28,101 nt of DNA. Origin: JACQFK01 sp041482015. Its GTDB lineage: Bacteria > Planctomycetota > MHYJ01 > JACPRB01. Positions 9,201-15,960 of the stretch are shown here, in pieces; within the stretch, counting starts at the first letter, position 1, and each line of letters starts with the position of its first letter. The notes beneath the pieces were generated by a model, which made no database searches, was not told the origin of the DNA, and worked only from the letters and a program-made list of their open reading frames with translations. A program made the position numbers and the translations under genes. The DNA lies in assembly GCA_041482015.1 (NCBI GenBank), contig JBGPCZ010000074.1:1-28101 (forward strand). Reading direction: 5' to 3'.

Positions 9201-10283
9201 AATGCGCTCCGCTGGCTCGCGCGCCACCAGTCGCCCGACGGATCCTGGGGGACGACGGGCTGGAGCGCCGCGTGCAAGGAGCCCGGCTGCGTGGCGCCCG
9301 CGGGCGGGAGGGCCGCCGACTTCGACATCGGGGTGACCTGCCTCGCGCTCACGGCGTTCGTCTCGGCGGGCCTCGGGCCGGAGAGCGACCTGGAACTCGG
9401 CCACGTCACGGCCGGAAGCGTGATCCGCCGCGCGATCGGCTGGATCCTGTCGCAGCAGCAGCCCGACGGGATGATCGCGCATGGGGGGGGCAAGGGGGCG
9501 GGCTCGATCAAGCCGGTCTACGAAAACCTCCTGGCGACCTACGCGCTCTTCACGGCGGCGAACTCGATCACGCCGAGCGAGGCGTTCAGTGACAAGGACA
9601 AGCAGTCGCTCAAGGAGAACGCGTTCAAGGCGCTCCGGGCGGCGCTCGCGCTGCAGAACAAGGGGGCGGGCTGGGGCTACACGCCGCTGGCGCCGAGCGA
9701 CTCGTGGGTCACCTCGTGGGGCGCGGCGGCGCTGCTCGCGGCGCGCGACGGCGGCGTGGACGTCCCGCGAGTCAACCTCGACTGGATCACGGCCTGGTAC
9801 TCCACCTGCACGGACAAGAAGGATTTCCACCTCGGCTACGCGCCGGCCCAGATGGGCAAGGTGAACCTGGCGGGCAACGAGGTGTACCTCCACCACGACA
9901 CGCTGAGCGCGTTCGGCGGGCTGATGCGGATGCAGATCGAGGGGAAGGCGTCGGCGACGGTGGCGACGGCGGACAAGCTCGTGTCGATGGACCTGCCGAA
10001 CCCCGACCCGCTCCGGCGCGACTTCTGCTACTGGTACCTGGGGACGACCTTCCAGGCGCAGCGCGAGCAGCGCAAGGGGACGGGGTGGAAGACGTGGTCG
10101 GAGGCGGCGGTGCGCGAGTCGATCACGCTCCAGCAGTCGGCGGACACGTGCTCGCTCGGCTCCTGGCTGCCGGACGACCGCTGGAGCCTGATGGGCGGAA
10201 AGGTCTACGCCACGGCGATCAACGCGCTCCTCATGGAGCAGATCCAGGCCCTCTCGCCCGCAAAAGCGGCAAAGACGAAGTAA
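6273..10283 (+). CDS. Membrane-anchored Ser/Thr protein kinase fused to DnaJ-like zinc fingers and prenyltransferase-type repeats
   Basis: A 1336-residue protein; the ATG at 6273 follows AAGAAGG by five bases and is preferred over 6219. Residues 1-50 are a Pro-rich cytoplasmic tail. Residues 54-317 are a complete Hanks-type kinase: G-loop GAGGMGDVY (61-69), VAIK (Lys83), HRDIKPKN (175-182), DFG (195-197) and an SPEQ activation-loop end. Residues 333-354 are a single membrane helix. About 360-830 is a helical, Pro/Lys-interrupted region. About 836-950 has repeated CxxCxGxG-like motifs (CEVCLGQG, CPTCKGAG, CLGCKGRG, CATCNGQ, CPVCDGNG) like the DnaJ zinc-binding region. About 971-1330 carries prenyltransferase/squalene-oxidase-type repeats (RHQSPDGSW, SQQQPDGMI, an alpha/alpha-barrel pattern). 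The expected topology is kinase inside and the rest outside the membrane. Kinase activity is probable; the ligand and role of the outer domains are unknown. Confidence 0.92.
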   Translation: MDDRTPGTPPSPQPEAGPPPRQDPVTTPSAQKKTGRRPPGAPAPPDLNVSIPGYTLEKRLGAGGMGDVYLARQASLDRLVAIKLLPPELAKDKTYVEHFLKEARSAARVTHENIMGAVDCGEANGRYYFVMEYVAGETLFKQIHKQQRIPEARALEITRQIARGLHHALQLGLIHRDIKPKNILITAEVTAKLCDFGLARDVSAAENQADEEFLHTTPAYASPEQCRGEAKLDHRSDVYSLGVTLYEMLTGRRPFQAATSRELMTKQVTEPAPAPKSVNPAISDAANLLVLRMLRKQPADRFKDYAELLGAIDKILGVSPSVAADPAARKKKMVLIGGAAAVGLIAIVLAIVLGSGGKKDLPPPPPQPAKAATIDPEIQRLLDEAAAFQAGAEGNPSEYAAVSDKWKKLEERYRGTPNSVHFAARRVDFEGKVSKEAEARATEVLTEAAGAQAGGRPGDALRALKKFPSEFSGTAAGSRVAAKELELARAIDGKFSTGMQGVSAALSAGRLDEAASQLNALKASMALDASNRPEFEKQIEQMRGRIAEESAMAKKKTETPQPAPGPAVVAEPRPDPKNPVPPGPAPDPAPRSGKSAKGVKPAVPPPAVTAQLAILASADRTDPVKRSESAAFFAVNAPKSAFFRATAYFLSKDEKDWKVDGPVKAALDEYFATPELALAETLTPEQEAPILAALAQKIAACGNVPADALQFFACAHLDDLVTRKGKPDPQVLAQAGLLRAGATDLWGPPASLARIEMARFLVRAPGLWIARAAEASATANDFPTRVLGTLCVTKDAAFDALQASDRWRKLGVGAPDPAWTKACDTLAERFKLSTACEVCLGQGKFPCATCNAQGATFCPTCKGAGKVLDPADGGKVTCLGCKGRGGATCATCNGQKNLKCANCDGKKSKPGLAGGGYRWLSDLGLCDPCEGEGSLFKSVAWPCPVCDGNGRLFDKFLKEFARMPAWIRTREGRSLFNALRWLARHQSPDGSWGTTGWSAACKEPGCVAPAGGRAADFDIGVTCLALTAFVSAGLGPESDLELGHVTAGSVIRRAIGWILSQQQPDGMIAHGGGKGAGSIKPVYENLLATYALFTAANSITPSEAFSDKDKQSLKENAFKALRAALALQNKGAGWGYTPLAPSDSWVTSWGAAALLAARDGGVDVPRVNLDWITAWYSTCTDKKDFHLGYAPAQMGKVNLAGNEVYLHHDTLSAFGGLMRMQIEGKASATVATADKLVSMDLPNPDPLRRDFCYWYLGTTFQAQREQRKGTGWKTWSEAAVRESITLQQSADTCSLGSWLPDDRWSLMGGKVYATAINALLMEQIQALSPAKAAKTK

Positions 10284-10284
10284 G

Positions 10285-10344
10285 AAAACCACGGAGACAC
10301 GGCCTGCCCGCCGAAGGCCTTGCGAAGGCGGGAGGCACAGAGAA
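10285..10344 (+). repeat. Dispersed CCACAGAGACAC-type repeat, copy 1, split by a palindromic insert
   Basis: The left part AAAACCACGGAGACAC (10285-10300) and right part GAGGCACAGAGAA (10332-10344) together match copy 2 at 13597. They are separated by 31 bases (10301-10331) containing the inverted arms CCCGCC and GGCGGG and an internal CCTTGCGAAGG hairpin. The repeat begins 2 bases after the kinase stop codon. Confidence 0.75.
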
Positions 10345-10386
10345 TAACTTCTCCCCTCCGAACACCCCCTCCTCGCGCGGCGTCCA

Positions 10387-10785
10387 GTGGAGATGCCTCC
10401 TCCACGACCCGTCCAATTCTCGAGTGCGAGTTCGGCCTTTCTCCTGATCGCCGTCGCCATCCCCCTCTTCGGGCTGGTCATCCGGCTGGTCATGGATCCG
10501 CCCGATCCGCCTCACTCGACCCCGGGGCGCGACACGTCGGACCGGCGCGATTCGCGCCCTGTCGATCCTTCCGAGGCGGAGGTGGAACGGCTGGCTGAAA
10601 AGGAGGTGCCTCCCTTCTTGAGGAAGATCGAGCGATGGAAGTCAAGGGGAGGAGAAGCGGATCCCCTCTACGAGGAAACCATGGCCCTGATGTCGCGCTT
10701 CGCCACCACGCGATTCGGAGCCACGCTCTACGAGATCAAGAAGGAGCTCCGCCGCCATCTGGAGGCAGCGCGAGGGAACCGGTAG
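10387..10785 (+). CDS. Small single-pass membrane protein, unknown function
   Basis: A 132-residue open frame from GTG 10387 (an ATG at 10393 would give 130). A hydrophobic helix lies at about residues 14-36 (FLLIAVAIPLFGLVIRLVM). It is followed by a Pro/Asp-rich stretch and a helical, charged C-terminal half with amphipathic character (PPFLRKIERWKS, YEIKKELRRHLEAARG). No ribosome binding site of note precedes either start, so the start is uncertain. No family is recognised. It ends in a hairpin that it shares with the convergent gene at 10820. Confidence 0.5.
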   Translation: MEMPPPRPVQFSSASSAFLLIAVAIPLFGLVIRLVMDPPDPPHSTPGRDTSDRRDSRPVDPSEAEVERLAEKEVPPFLRKIERWKSRGGEADPLYEETMALMSRFATTRFGATLYEIKKELRRHLEAARGNR

Positions 10786-10823
10786 TGACGCAAATCCTCC
10801 CGTACGATTTGCGCCACCGTCAC
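10785..10823. terminator. Inverted repeat between convergent genes
   Basis: GTGACGCAAATC (10785-10796) pairs with GATTTGCG (10807-10814) and CGTCAC (10818-10823), with a 4-base bulge (CCAC ahead of CGTCAC) on one side. It lies exactly at the two facing stop codons. There is no T-run, so a bidirectional terminator is a guess. The right arm contains the 15-base repeat CGTACGATTTGCGCC that recurs at 11610. Confidence 0.4.
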
Positions 10824-11545
10824 TTCTTGGACTCGAACTCGACGACCTTCCATTCCCCCGTCTCCTTCTTGCCCTCCGCTTCGCGGATGCCGAGGCTTCG
10901 CGCGACCTTGCTCGGGATCGAATCGTTCACCCACACCTTGTTGGTCCACGTGCCCGGGCCGGTCGCCGAGAGCTCGAGGAGGGCGCACGGGAACTCCTTG
11001 CCGGCGATGGTGACCTTGGTGTCCAGCGAAGTGACCTGGCCCGCATACGTCCAGCCCCCCGCCTCCGGCGCCCCGAAATCGTGGAGGGTCCCCTCGATCT
11101 TGGCCACGCGCCCGGGCACCTGGTCGCTCTCCCAGAGCTTGAGCGAGTCGACGATCCTGGCCTCCTTGGACAGCTTCCAGCGGATCGACCGCACCTGGCA
11201 CTTGAGCGCCTTTGCAGCGATCGTGATCTCCTCGTCCGCAAGATCCTTGCGCTCGACGACAACGCACTCCAGGCCGGCAATCGTACTCAGCAGATCGCGA
11301 CGGAAGCGAATCGTCGCCATGCCACCCCCGATGAGTTCATGCGTGATGACGTTCTCATCCGCCTTGGACTCCGAGAGCGTCTGCTTGACCTCCTGCTCGG
11401 CCTTCTGGCCGCCGCCTTCGTACCCGTTCTTCGCCTTGATCCACGACCCCTCCTTGAAGCCGCCCCAGCGGTCGACGGGGCCCGCCTGGGCGAACGCGGA
11501 GAGCGAGCTGGCGACGAGTAAGACGGCCGTCAGGACGATGCGCAT
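10820..11545 (-). CDS. Exported protein of unknown function
   Basis: A 241-residue protein. The ATG at 11545 is preferred to the in-frame TTG at 11560, since GAGGGAGG (11551-11558) lies five bases before the ATG and a TATAGT box lies further up. The N-terminus MRIVLTAVLLVASSLSAFAQ is a clear Sec signal peptide with an AFA-Q cleavage site. The mature part is a mixed alpha/beta sequence with many short hydrophobic strands, consistent with a beta-rich periplasmic protein; I recognise no domain or catalytic motif. It shares a 3'-flanking 15-base sequence with the next minus-strand gene. Confidence 0.75.
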   Translation of the reverse strand: MRIVLTAVLLVASSLSAFAQAGPVDRWGGFKEGSWIKAKNGYEGGGQKAEQEVKQTLSESKADENVITHELIGGGMATIRFRRDLLSTIAGLECVVVERKDLADEEITIAAKALKCQVRSIRWKLSKEARIVDSLKLWESDQVPGRVAKIEGTLHDFGAPEAGGWTYAGQVTSLDTKVTIAGKEFPCALLELSATGPGTWTNKVWVNDSIPSKVARSLGIREAEGKKETGEWKVVEFESKK

Positions 11546-11571
11546 CGATGCCTCCCTCAAGGATGATGCGT

Positions 11572-11577
11572 ACTATA
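11572..11577 (-). promoter_or_regulatory. Probable -10 box of the exported-protein gene
   Basis: TATAGT on the minus strand lies 26 bases ahead of the ATG at 11545 in otherwise GC-rich DNA. No good -35 hexamer is found at 16-18 bases. Confidence 0.4.
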
Positions 11578-11609
11578 GCAGATCGCCCTGGAACCGATAC
11601 GGGACGGGG

Positions 11610-11624
11610 CGTACGATTTGCGCC
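11610..11624. repeat. 15-base direct repeat also at 10801-10815
   Basis: CGTACGATTTGCGCC is identical at 10801-10815 and 11610-11624. Each copy lies just past the stop codon of a minus-strand gene (4 and 9 bases away), and both stops read TGACGG. It could be a small dispersed element or a shared 3' processing or termination signal. Confidence 0.6.
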
Positions 11625-11633
11625 GGCGCTCCG

Positions 11634-12509
11634 TCAGGAGGTGAGGTAGCGGGCGAAGGAACGGGCGCCCGGGCCCATCATGGCCATCCCGCATTCGACG
11701 ACCATCTCGCGCTGCGCTTCAGACCGCTCCTCGCAGCCGTCGCCGCAGCCTCCCCCGGGCGACGCCTTCACTCCATAGGGGAGCTTCGGTCCGGGAACCG
11801 TCGCGCTCGTGGAGTCGAAGTAGCCGCGGAGGATCTGCGAGAGGGCTTTCTTCCGGATCTCGTTCGTCGGCTGGAGGTCCTCGTACACCAGGAGCGGCGC
11901 GATCTTCGCGGCGTGGGCGGCCACCGTGGCCCGGTCGCCCGCCGAGTCCAGCCGGTCCACGGCGTCCATCACGGGAGCCGGGGCCGACCGCCGGATGGAT
12001 TCCGCGCGTGACCTGAGGCGTTCGTCCCCCTTCCCCTGGACGAGCTCGAGGAGTACCGGGACAAACCTGTCCCAATCGGTCCCGTAGTTGAAGGGGATTC
12101 CCGCGACCGCGCGAAGCGTACTGTCGAAGAGGACCGCGGAGTCGGCGGGATCGGCGCCGCGAATCTGTTCCTGAAGCACGGCGGACTCGAGGCAGACGAA
12201 CACGGATTGCGCGTAGAGCCGGATGGCGTTCGCGTCCGGTCTATTCAGACTCTCGACGATGCAGTGGCCCGGCACGTGCCGCATCTTGGGCTCGACGGGG
12301 ATCCGGATGGCGACGCCCGGCTTGTTCTCGGCTTTCATGCGGGCCAGCGCCTCAGCCAGGAGACCGGTGGGTGGTTTCGAGACTGGAGGCCGTTTCGCGT
12401 CGCCGGGGACTTCCGGCGATCCGGCAGAATCCCACAGCAGGTAGCCCAGCCCGATGACTCCAAAGGTGGCGCCGCCCTGGATGAGGAATGCCCTGCGGTT
12501 CGTATCCAT
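11634..12509 (-). CDS. Probable Tat-exported protein of unknown function
   Basis: A 291-residue protein. Its N-terminus has a twin-arginine motif (NRRAFLIQGG) followed by a hydrophobic segment (about 13-27), so Tat export or anchoring is likely. A Pro-rich linker follows. The body is helical with scattered Cys residues, including CGDGC near the C-terminus that could bind a metal or form a disulfide. I recognise no enzyme family. The ATG at 12509 is preceded by a weak GGGGG. The 116 bases upstream separate it from the divergent CAP gene and hold the TATAAT region described separately. Confidence 0.7.
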   Translation of the reverse strand: MDTNRRAFLIQGGATFGVIGLGYLLWDSAGSPEVPGDAKRPPVSKPPTGLLAEALARMKAENKPGVAIRIPVEPKMRHVPGHCIVESLNRPDANAIRLYAQSVFVCLESAVLQEQIRGADPADSAVLFDSTLRAVAGIPFNYGTDWDRFVPVLLELVQGKGDERLRSRAESIRRSAPAPVMDAVDRLDSAGDRATVAAHAAKIAPLLVYEDLQPTNEIRKKALSQILRGYFDSTSATVPGPKLPYGVKASPGGGCGDGCEERSEAQREMVVECGMAMMGPGARSFARYLTS

Positions 12510-12539
12510 ACCCCCATAGACGTTCTGGATTTCGGACGG

Positions 12540-12578
12540 TTCGACAAAAAGCAGGCGCGCCCCCTATAATTCAGGGGG
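12540..12578 (+). promoter_or_regulatory. Promoter with an inverted repeat spanning the -10 box
   Basis: A perfect TATAAT at 12565-12570 is embedded in CCCCCTATAATTCAGGGGG (12560-12578), with arms CCCCCT and AGGGGG. The best -35 is TTCGAC at 12540-12545 with a long 19-base spacer. The CAP gene starts 55 bases after the -10. The arms could be a repressor site or a hairpin at the 5' end of the transcript. Confidence 0.5.
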
Positions 12579-12625
12579 AACCGGTGTCCCATCCCTGATG
12601 GGCCATTCATAAGGAGCGGGAGACC

Positions 12626-13594
12626 ATGCGAGCCTGGATCGCGATCCTCCTGGCGGCCGTCGTGCCGCAGGACACCGCCGCGCCGCTCGTCGACGAGGAC
12701 TTCAAGGACCTCCAGGACGACGACGCCACCGTCCGCAAGCTTTCATTTGAAGAGCTGCGCGAGGTCAAGGCCTCGAGCACGCAGTCGCGGCTCCGCAAGT
12801 CCGTCGGCACGATCGCATCCGCCTGGCTGAAGAAGGCGGTCGCCGAGCGGACCCGCGCGGTCAAGTCGATCTCCGCGGCGTCGCGGAAGGGCTTCAATCC
12901 CGCCGAATTCGCCGCGAAGCAGAAGAAGCTGCTCGACCTCCTCGCCGCCGGCGACACCAAGTCGATGGAGCCGATCGTCAAGGAGATGTGGAAGGAGTTC
13001 TACTTCGAGCCGTCGAAGGCCGACGCGGACGAGAAGGTGAAGGCGGCGACGAAGCGGCTCGACGAGGCGATCGCCTGGCAGAAGGCGCTCGGCGTGACGG
13101 ACAAGGACAAGGACGCGCTCGAGAAGCCCGCGGCCGAGGCGCTCCGGGGCGCGGACGAGTCGCAGTTCTACTCGCTCCTCCAGAAGAAGGACGAGACGAT
13201 CATGAGGGCGAACGCGGCGGTGCGCGACCAGGTGCCGGCGCCGGAGTACGAGGAGATCTGGCAGACGAACCTGTACCGGATGCTGCTCGCGAAGCCGCCG
13301 CTCAAGGTCAACCCGAAGCTCTGCGACGCGGCGCGCGAGCACTCGACGGACATGCAGGAGCACAACTTCTTCGCGCACGAGTCGCCGCTGCCCGGCAAGC
13401 GGACCCCGAACGACCGCGCCCAGCGCCACGGCGCGAGCGCGCGCGGCGAGAACATCTACATGGGCCAGCCGACCCCCGACTCCGCCTTCTGGGCCTGGTT
13501 CTTCTCGCTGGGCCACCACAAGAACATGGTGGGCGACTACGCCGAGATCGGCGTGGGGAACCACGAGCGGTTCTGGACGCAGATGTTCGGATAA
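12626..13594 (+). CDS. Exported CAP-domain (SCP/PR1-like) protein
   Basis: A 322-residue protein with a short signal-like start (MRAWIAILLAAVVPQ), a charged helical region at about 20-200, and a CAP domain at about 210-322. The CAP signature is clear: NFFAHESP, ARGENIYMG, the SLGHHKNM motif, YAEIGVG and a final FWTQMFG, with the two His and two Glu of the usual cavity all present. Bacterial CAP proteins are secreted; their activity is mostly unknown, so none is claimed. The ATG is supported by AAGGAG (12611-12616) and a TATAAT promoter. A copy of the CCACAGAGACAC repeat follows directly after the stop codon. Confidence 0.88.
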   Translation: MRAWIAILLAAVVPQDTAAPLVDEDFKDLQDDDATVRKLSFEELREVKASSTQSRLRKSVGTIASAWLKKAVAERTRAVKSISAASRKGFNPAEFAAKQKKLLDLLAAGDTKSMEPIVKEMWKEFYFEPSKADADEKVKAATKRLDEAIAWQKALGVTDKDKDALEKPAAEALRGADESQFYSLLQKKDETIMRANAAVRDQVPAPEYEEIWQTNLYRMLLAKPPLKVNPKLCDAAREHSTDMQEHNFFAHESPLPGKRTPNDRAQRHGASARGENIYMGQPTPDSAFWAWFFSLGHHKNMVGDYAEIGVGNHERFWTQMFG

Positions 13595-13596
13595 AG

Positions 13597-13626
13597 AGAA
13601 CCACAGAGACACCGAGGCACGGAGAA
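13597..13626 (+). repeat. Dispersed CCACAGAGACAC-type repeat, copy 2
   Basis: AGAACCACAGAGACACCGAG followed by GCACGGAGAA, two bases after the CAP gene stop. This is the uninterrupted form of the element split at 10285-10344. Confidence 0.75.
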
Positions 13627-13680
13627 GCAACTCATTTCCCCGGCCTTGTTCCCACTCGCAGGGTCGCCTATCATCCGATC

Positions 13681-14343
13681 ATGCGAGAGGAAGGTCGGGC
13701 GCCGGTCACGGTGGAGGATGCCCTGGAAGGCGTCATCTTCCTTCTCAATCCCGGGCCGTACGGCGTTTCCGAGAAGGATCCGAAAGCGATCCTGATCCAG
13801 GACCTTGCCACGATCACTTCGGACTTGAAAGTGAGGCCCGTGGTCATCGGCGGGATCGCCGTCATCGTCAACGGCCTTCGGCGTCAGACGATCGGCGTCG
13901 ACCTCCTGGTGTCGCGCGGTGAAGCGGTGACGCTGATTCGGCGGCTTGAAGCGTCGCCCCACTTCAGCAAGCTCCGGATCGACCGCTTCCGGCACAACGC
14001 GACGGGAGCGGGCCTGGACCTGTGCGTCGAAGGCGAGCTGACGTCTCCGCATCGGAAGGAACGCTTCCCATCACCGGCCGATGTCGAGCAGCTTCCGAGG
14101 AATCCCCTGAACGTCGTGGCCCTCACCGACCTTCTGGCGTTGAAGGTCAAGTCAGGGCGCGCCCAGGACGAGGTGGATTTCATCCGCCTCTACATGGAGC
14201 TCGGCATGGGTGCGCCCGAGGTCGATCGGGTTCACGCGAAGCTCTCGGACGACGAGGTGCGGGCCATGCTGGGCCGCTGGCACGCACGGGCCAAGAAGGA
14301 AATCGAGCGCGACCGCCTCATAAGGCCCCCCAAGCTCGAATAG
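13681..14343 (+). CDS. Nucleotidyltransferase-like protein lacking the first catalytic aspartate
   Basis: A 220-residue protein. The region VVIGGIAVIVNGLRRQTIGVDLLVS (about 58-82) matches the GG...R.T.DxDLL motif of small MNT/AbiEii-type nucleotidyltransferases. The codon for the first Asp of DxD is GGC (Gly), giving GVD; a later Asp in LDLCVEG could be the third carboxylate. A helical C-terminal part follows, with a LTDLLALKVKSGRAQDEVDF segment as in this superfamily. The ATG at 13681 has no convincing ribosome binding site; the frame is open far upstream, but that part overlaps the CAP gene in another frame. It may be a nucleic-acid or protein partner rather than an active enzyme. No obvious toxin-antitoxin partner is adjacent. 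Its stop is 5 bases from the convergent gene's stop. Confidence 0.75.
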   Translation: MREEGRAPVTVEDALEGVIFLLNPGPYGVSEKDPKAILIQDLATITSDLKVRPVVIGGIAVIVNGLRRQTIGVDLLVSRGEAVTLIRRLEASPHFSKLRIDRFRHNATGAGLDLCVEGELTSPHRKERFPSPADVEQLPRNPLNVVALTDLLALKVKSGRAQDEVDFIRLYMELGMGAPEVDRVHAKLSDDEVRAMLGRWHARAKKEIERDRLIRPPKLE

Positions 14344-14348
14344 CGGAG

Positions 14349-15461
14349 TTACCTGCCTCGCCTCTCAGACGGAAGAGGCCCGCCGCGGAAGTCGCGAAGC
14401 AGGTCGATGTAGAACGTCTCGGGGAGCAGGCCGCCGCCGTCCTTCGGCCAGTCGACCATGCGGCACATCGCGCTCCCCTCGTAGAGCTCGTTCCGGCTTT
14501 CGATCACCGCGAGGTCGCAGTTCTTCGGGATCTTCCTCAGGTTCTCGAGGAACCAGGCGCCGTCGCTCCGGGGCGTGTGATTCTCGGGCTTTCCGATCAG
14601 GCGGTCGTCGCGGCCGGGCCCGAGGTTCGAGCAGACGTAGGGAACGCCGGTGGGCCCCTTGTGGGTGAACGTGAGGGTCCCGCGGATCGACGCGCTGTAG
14701 ATGCAAAAGCCGTCGGTCACCTTGTCGCACGCTTTCGCGGCCGTCGACCACTTCCAGTCCAAGAGGAGCCACGGCTCGACTCCGACGTCGCGTCCCTTGG
14801 GGTCCTTGAACTTAAACTCCTTCTTGAACTCGACCTTGCACCACGCCCACATCGCGTCGGCCTGATCGAGGGTGTCGAAGAACTGCGGCGTGAAGGTGAG
14901 GATGAGGGGGCGGCCACCGCGCTCGACCGGCTCACCGTTGTGGGTGGCCCAGAGGTCCATGGGGATGACGGTGAAGAACGACTTCCACTTCTGGAAGAAC
15001 AGGGGCCACGTGTCGCGCGCGAGGGGGACTTTCGCCGCGCCCGGGTGGGCCATCTTGTACTCGGCGTCCTGTCCGGCGGTGTCGTCGTACAGGCCGACCT
15101 TGAGGGGCGAGTTGGCGGCGCGGATGGCGTCAACGAGTCTGGCGAGCTTGCTGGTGGAGAAGTGAACCTTGTCGCCCCAGCAGACCGGGAGCACGTAGTC
15201 GAGGCGCGCGCGGGTCATGTCCTTGACCTCGCGGAGCCACCATCCGGGGTTGTCGTAGGAGTACCAGGTGCCGTCTTCATAAGGCTTGAGGGTGCCGGGC
15301 GGCTGGTACGCGCACTTCTCCCTGGGGGGATCGTTGGCGTCGGCGCGTCCCCAGTAGAAGAGGTGGGCGGCGTAGCGCGTGCGGCCCGGGGCGGCCTGCG
15401 GTTCGGCCGGCGCTGAGGCGGTGCTCAGAAGGAGAGCGAAGGCGCAGGAGGCGGCACGCAT
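14349..15461 (-). CDS. Exported protein resembling GH99/DUF5010-type glycoside hydrolases
   Basis: A 370-residue protein if started at the ATG 15461, which gives a Sec signal peptide (MRAASCAFALLLSTASAPAE). The in-frame GTG at 15542 would put 27 odd residues in front. The mature part begins YAAHLFYWGRAD and has barrel-like strand ends: DYVLPVCWG, KVGLYDDT, PLILTFTP, WLLLDWKW, and near the end AVIESRNELYEGSAM. The last resembles the WNEWxEG strand of GH99-like alpha-mannan enzymes and DUF5010 proteins. A polysaccharide-related role outside the cytoplasm is therefore likely but not proven, and the substrate is unknown. A possible -10 box and a palindrome lie upstream at 15524-15548. Confidence 0.7.
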   Translation of the reverse strand: MRAASCAFALLLSTASAPAEPQAAPGRTRYAAHLFYWGRADANDPPREKCAYQPPGTLKPYEDGTWYSYDNPGWWLREVKDMTRARLDYVLPVCWGDKVHFSTSKLARLVDAIRAANSPLKVGLYDDTAGQDAEYKMAHPGAAKVPLARDTWPLFFQKWKSFFTVIPMDLWATHNGEPVERGGRPLILTFTPQFFDTLDQADAMWAWCKVEFKKEFKFKDPKGRDVGVEPWLLLDWKWSTAAKACDKVTDGFCIYSASIRGTLTFTHKGPTGVPYVCSNLGPGRDDRLIGKPENHTPRSDGAWFLENLRKIPKNCDLAVIESRNELYEGSAMCRMVDWPKDGGGLLPETFYIDLLRDFRGGPLPSERRGR

Positions 15462-15523
15462 GGAGACGAAACGGGCCGCCCGCCCGGTTCGTACACGAAA
15501 GGCGCATCCACTGTGATCGCATA

Positions 15524-15548
15524 CCGGAACGTTTTCCGGCACATTTTA
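15524..15548 (-). promoter_or_regulatory. Possible promoter with palindrome at the transcription start
   Basis: Minus-strand TAAAAT (15543-15548) is followed 3 bases later by the inverted repeat CCGGAACGTTTTCCGG (15524-15539; 6-bp arms, 4-base loop). It would place an operator-like site over the start of the downstream gene at 15461. No good -35 is seen, and a termination role for the upstream cassette is possible. Confidence 0.3.
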
Positions 15549-15588
15549 TCCAATTTAGGGCGGAATGACTTTCCGAACGGACGACAGG

Positions 15589-15951
15589 CTATGTGTTTGG
15601 TTGCTGGAGGATATACTTCGCGAGTTCAATAGAGTCGGGACCGAGTTCTCCGCGATAGGTCAGGATGCCACTGGGTTCAATTTCTTGCGGTTTGACGAAG
15701 CGGATATAGCAGGTCTCCGTGAGCCCGGTTAGAGCGAATTCTGGATCTTCATCCTTGATGAGATCCAGCGTCCACTTCTTGAGTGCTTCCTTCTTCTTGG
15801 TGGTTATCTTGGCAAACGGGAGAGCATTGGGAGTTGCCGGGGTGTAGCCTTCAACCGCGAGCAGGAGGGCTGGGCGCACTTGTACTACCCCTGGCTTATC
15901 AGGGTAAATCCATTTCACGTTCCAGATTTGCCACGGCTTGAACGGAGGCAC
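15589..15951 (-). CDS. MazF/PemK-like toxin-family protein
   Basis: A 120-residue protein, the usual MazF/PemK length. Matches to the family layout: an N-terminal KPWQIWNVKW strand, the conserved RPALLLAV strand (about 27-34), FAKITTKK, a GLTETCYIRFVKPQEI strand pair, and a final GELGPDSIELAKYIL helix. Members are ribosome-dependent or free endoribonucleases; activity here is inferred only. Start is GTG at 15951 with no clear ribosome binding site, 9 bases after the stop of the 88-residue gene, so it is probably translated by coupling. G+C is about 52% (31 of 60 in 15601-15660) against about 70% around it. It is the last gene of a three-gene unit. Confidence 0.7.
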   Translation of the reverse strand: MPPFKPWQIWNVKWIYPDKPGVVQVRPALLLAVEGYTPATPNALPFAKITTKKKEALKKWTLDLIKDEDPEFALTGLTETCYIRFVKPQEIEPSGILTYRGELGPDSIELAKYILQQPNT

Positions 15952-15960
15952 TGAAAAAGT

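Noticed and set aside
6009..10493. A 1494-codon open frame on the minus strand across the kinase gene
   Set aside because: It lies antisense to a gene with intact kinase, zinc-finger and repeat motifs. Its product is Arg/Leu/Gly-rich with no domain, a typical shadow of high-GC codon bias.
12988..13680. Upstream extension of the nucleotidyltransferase-like frame
   Set aside because: It overlaps the CAP gene in a different frame and has shadow-type composition; similarity begins only after the ATG at 13681.
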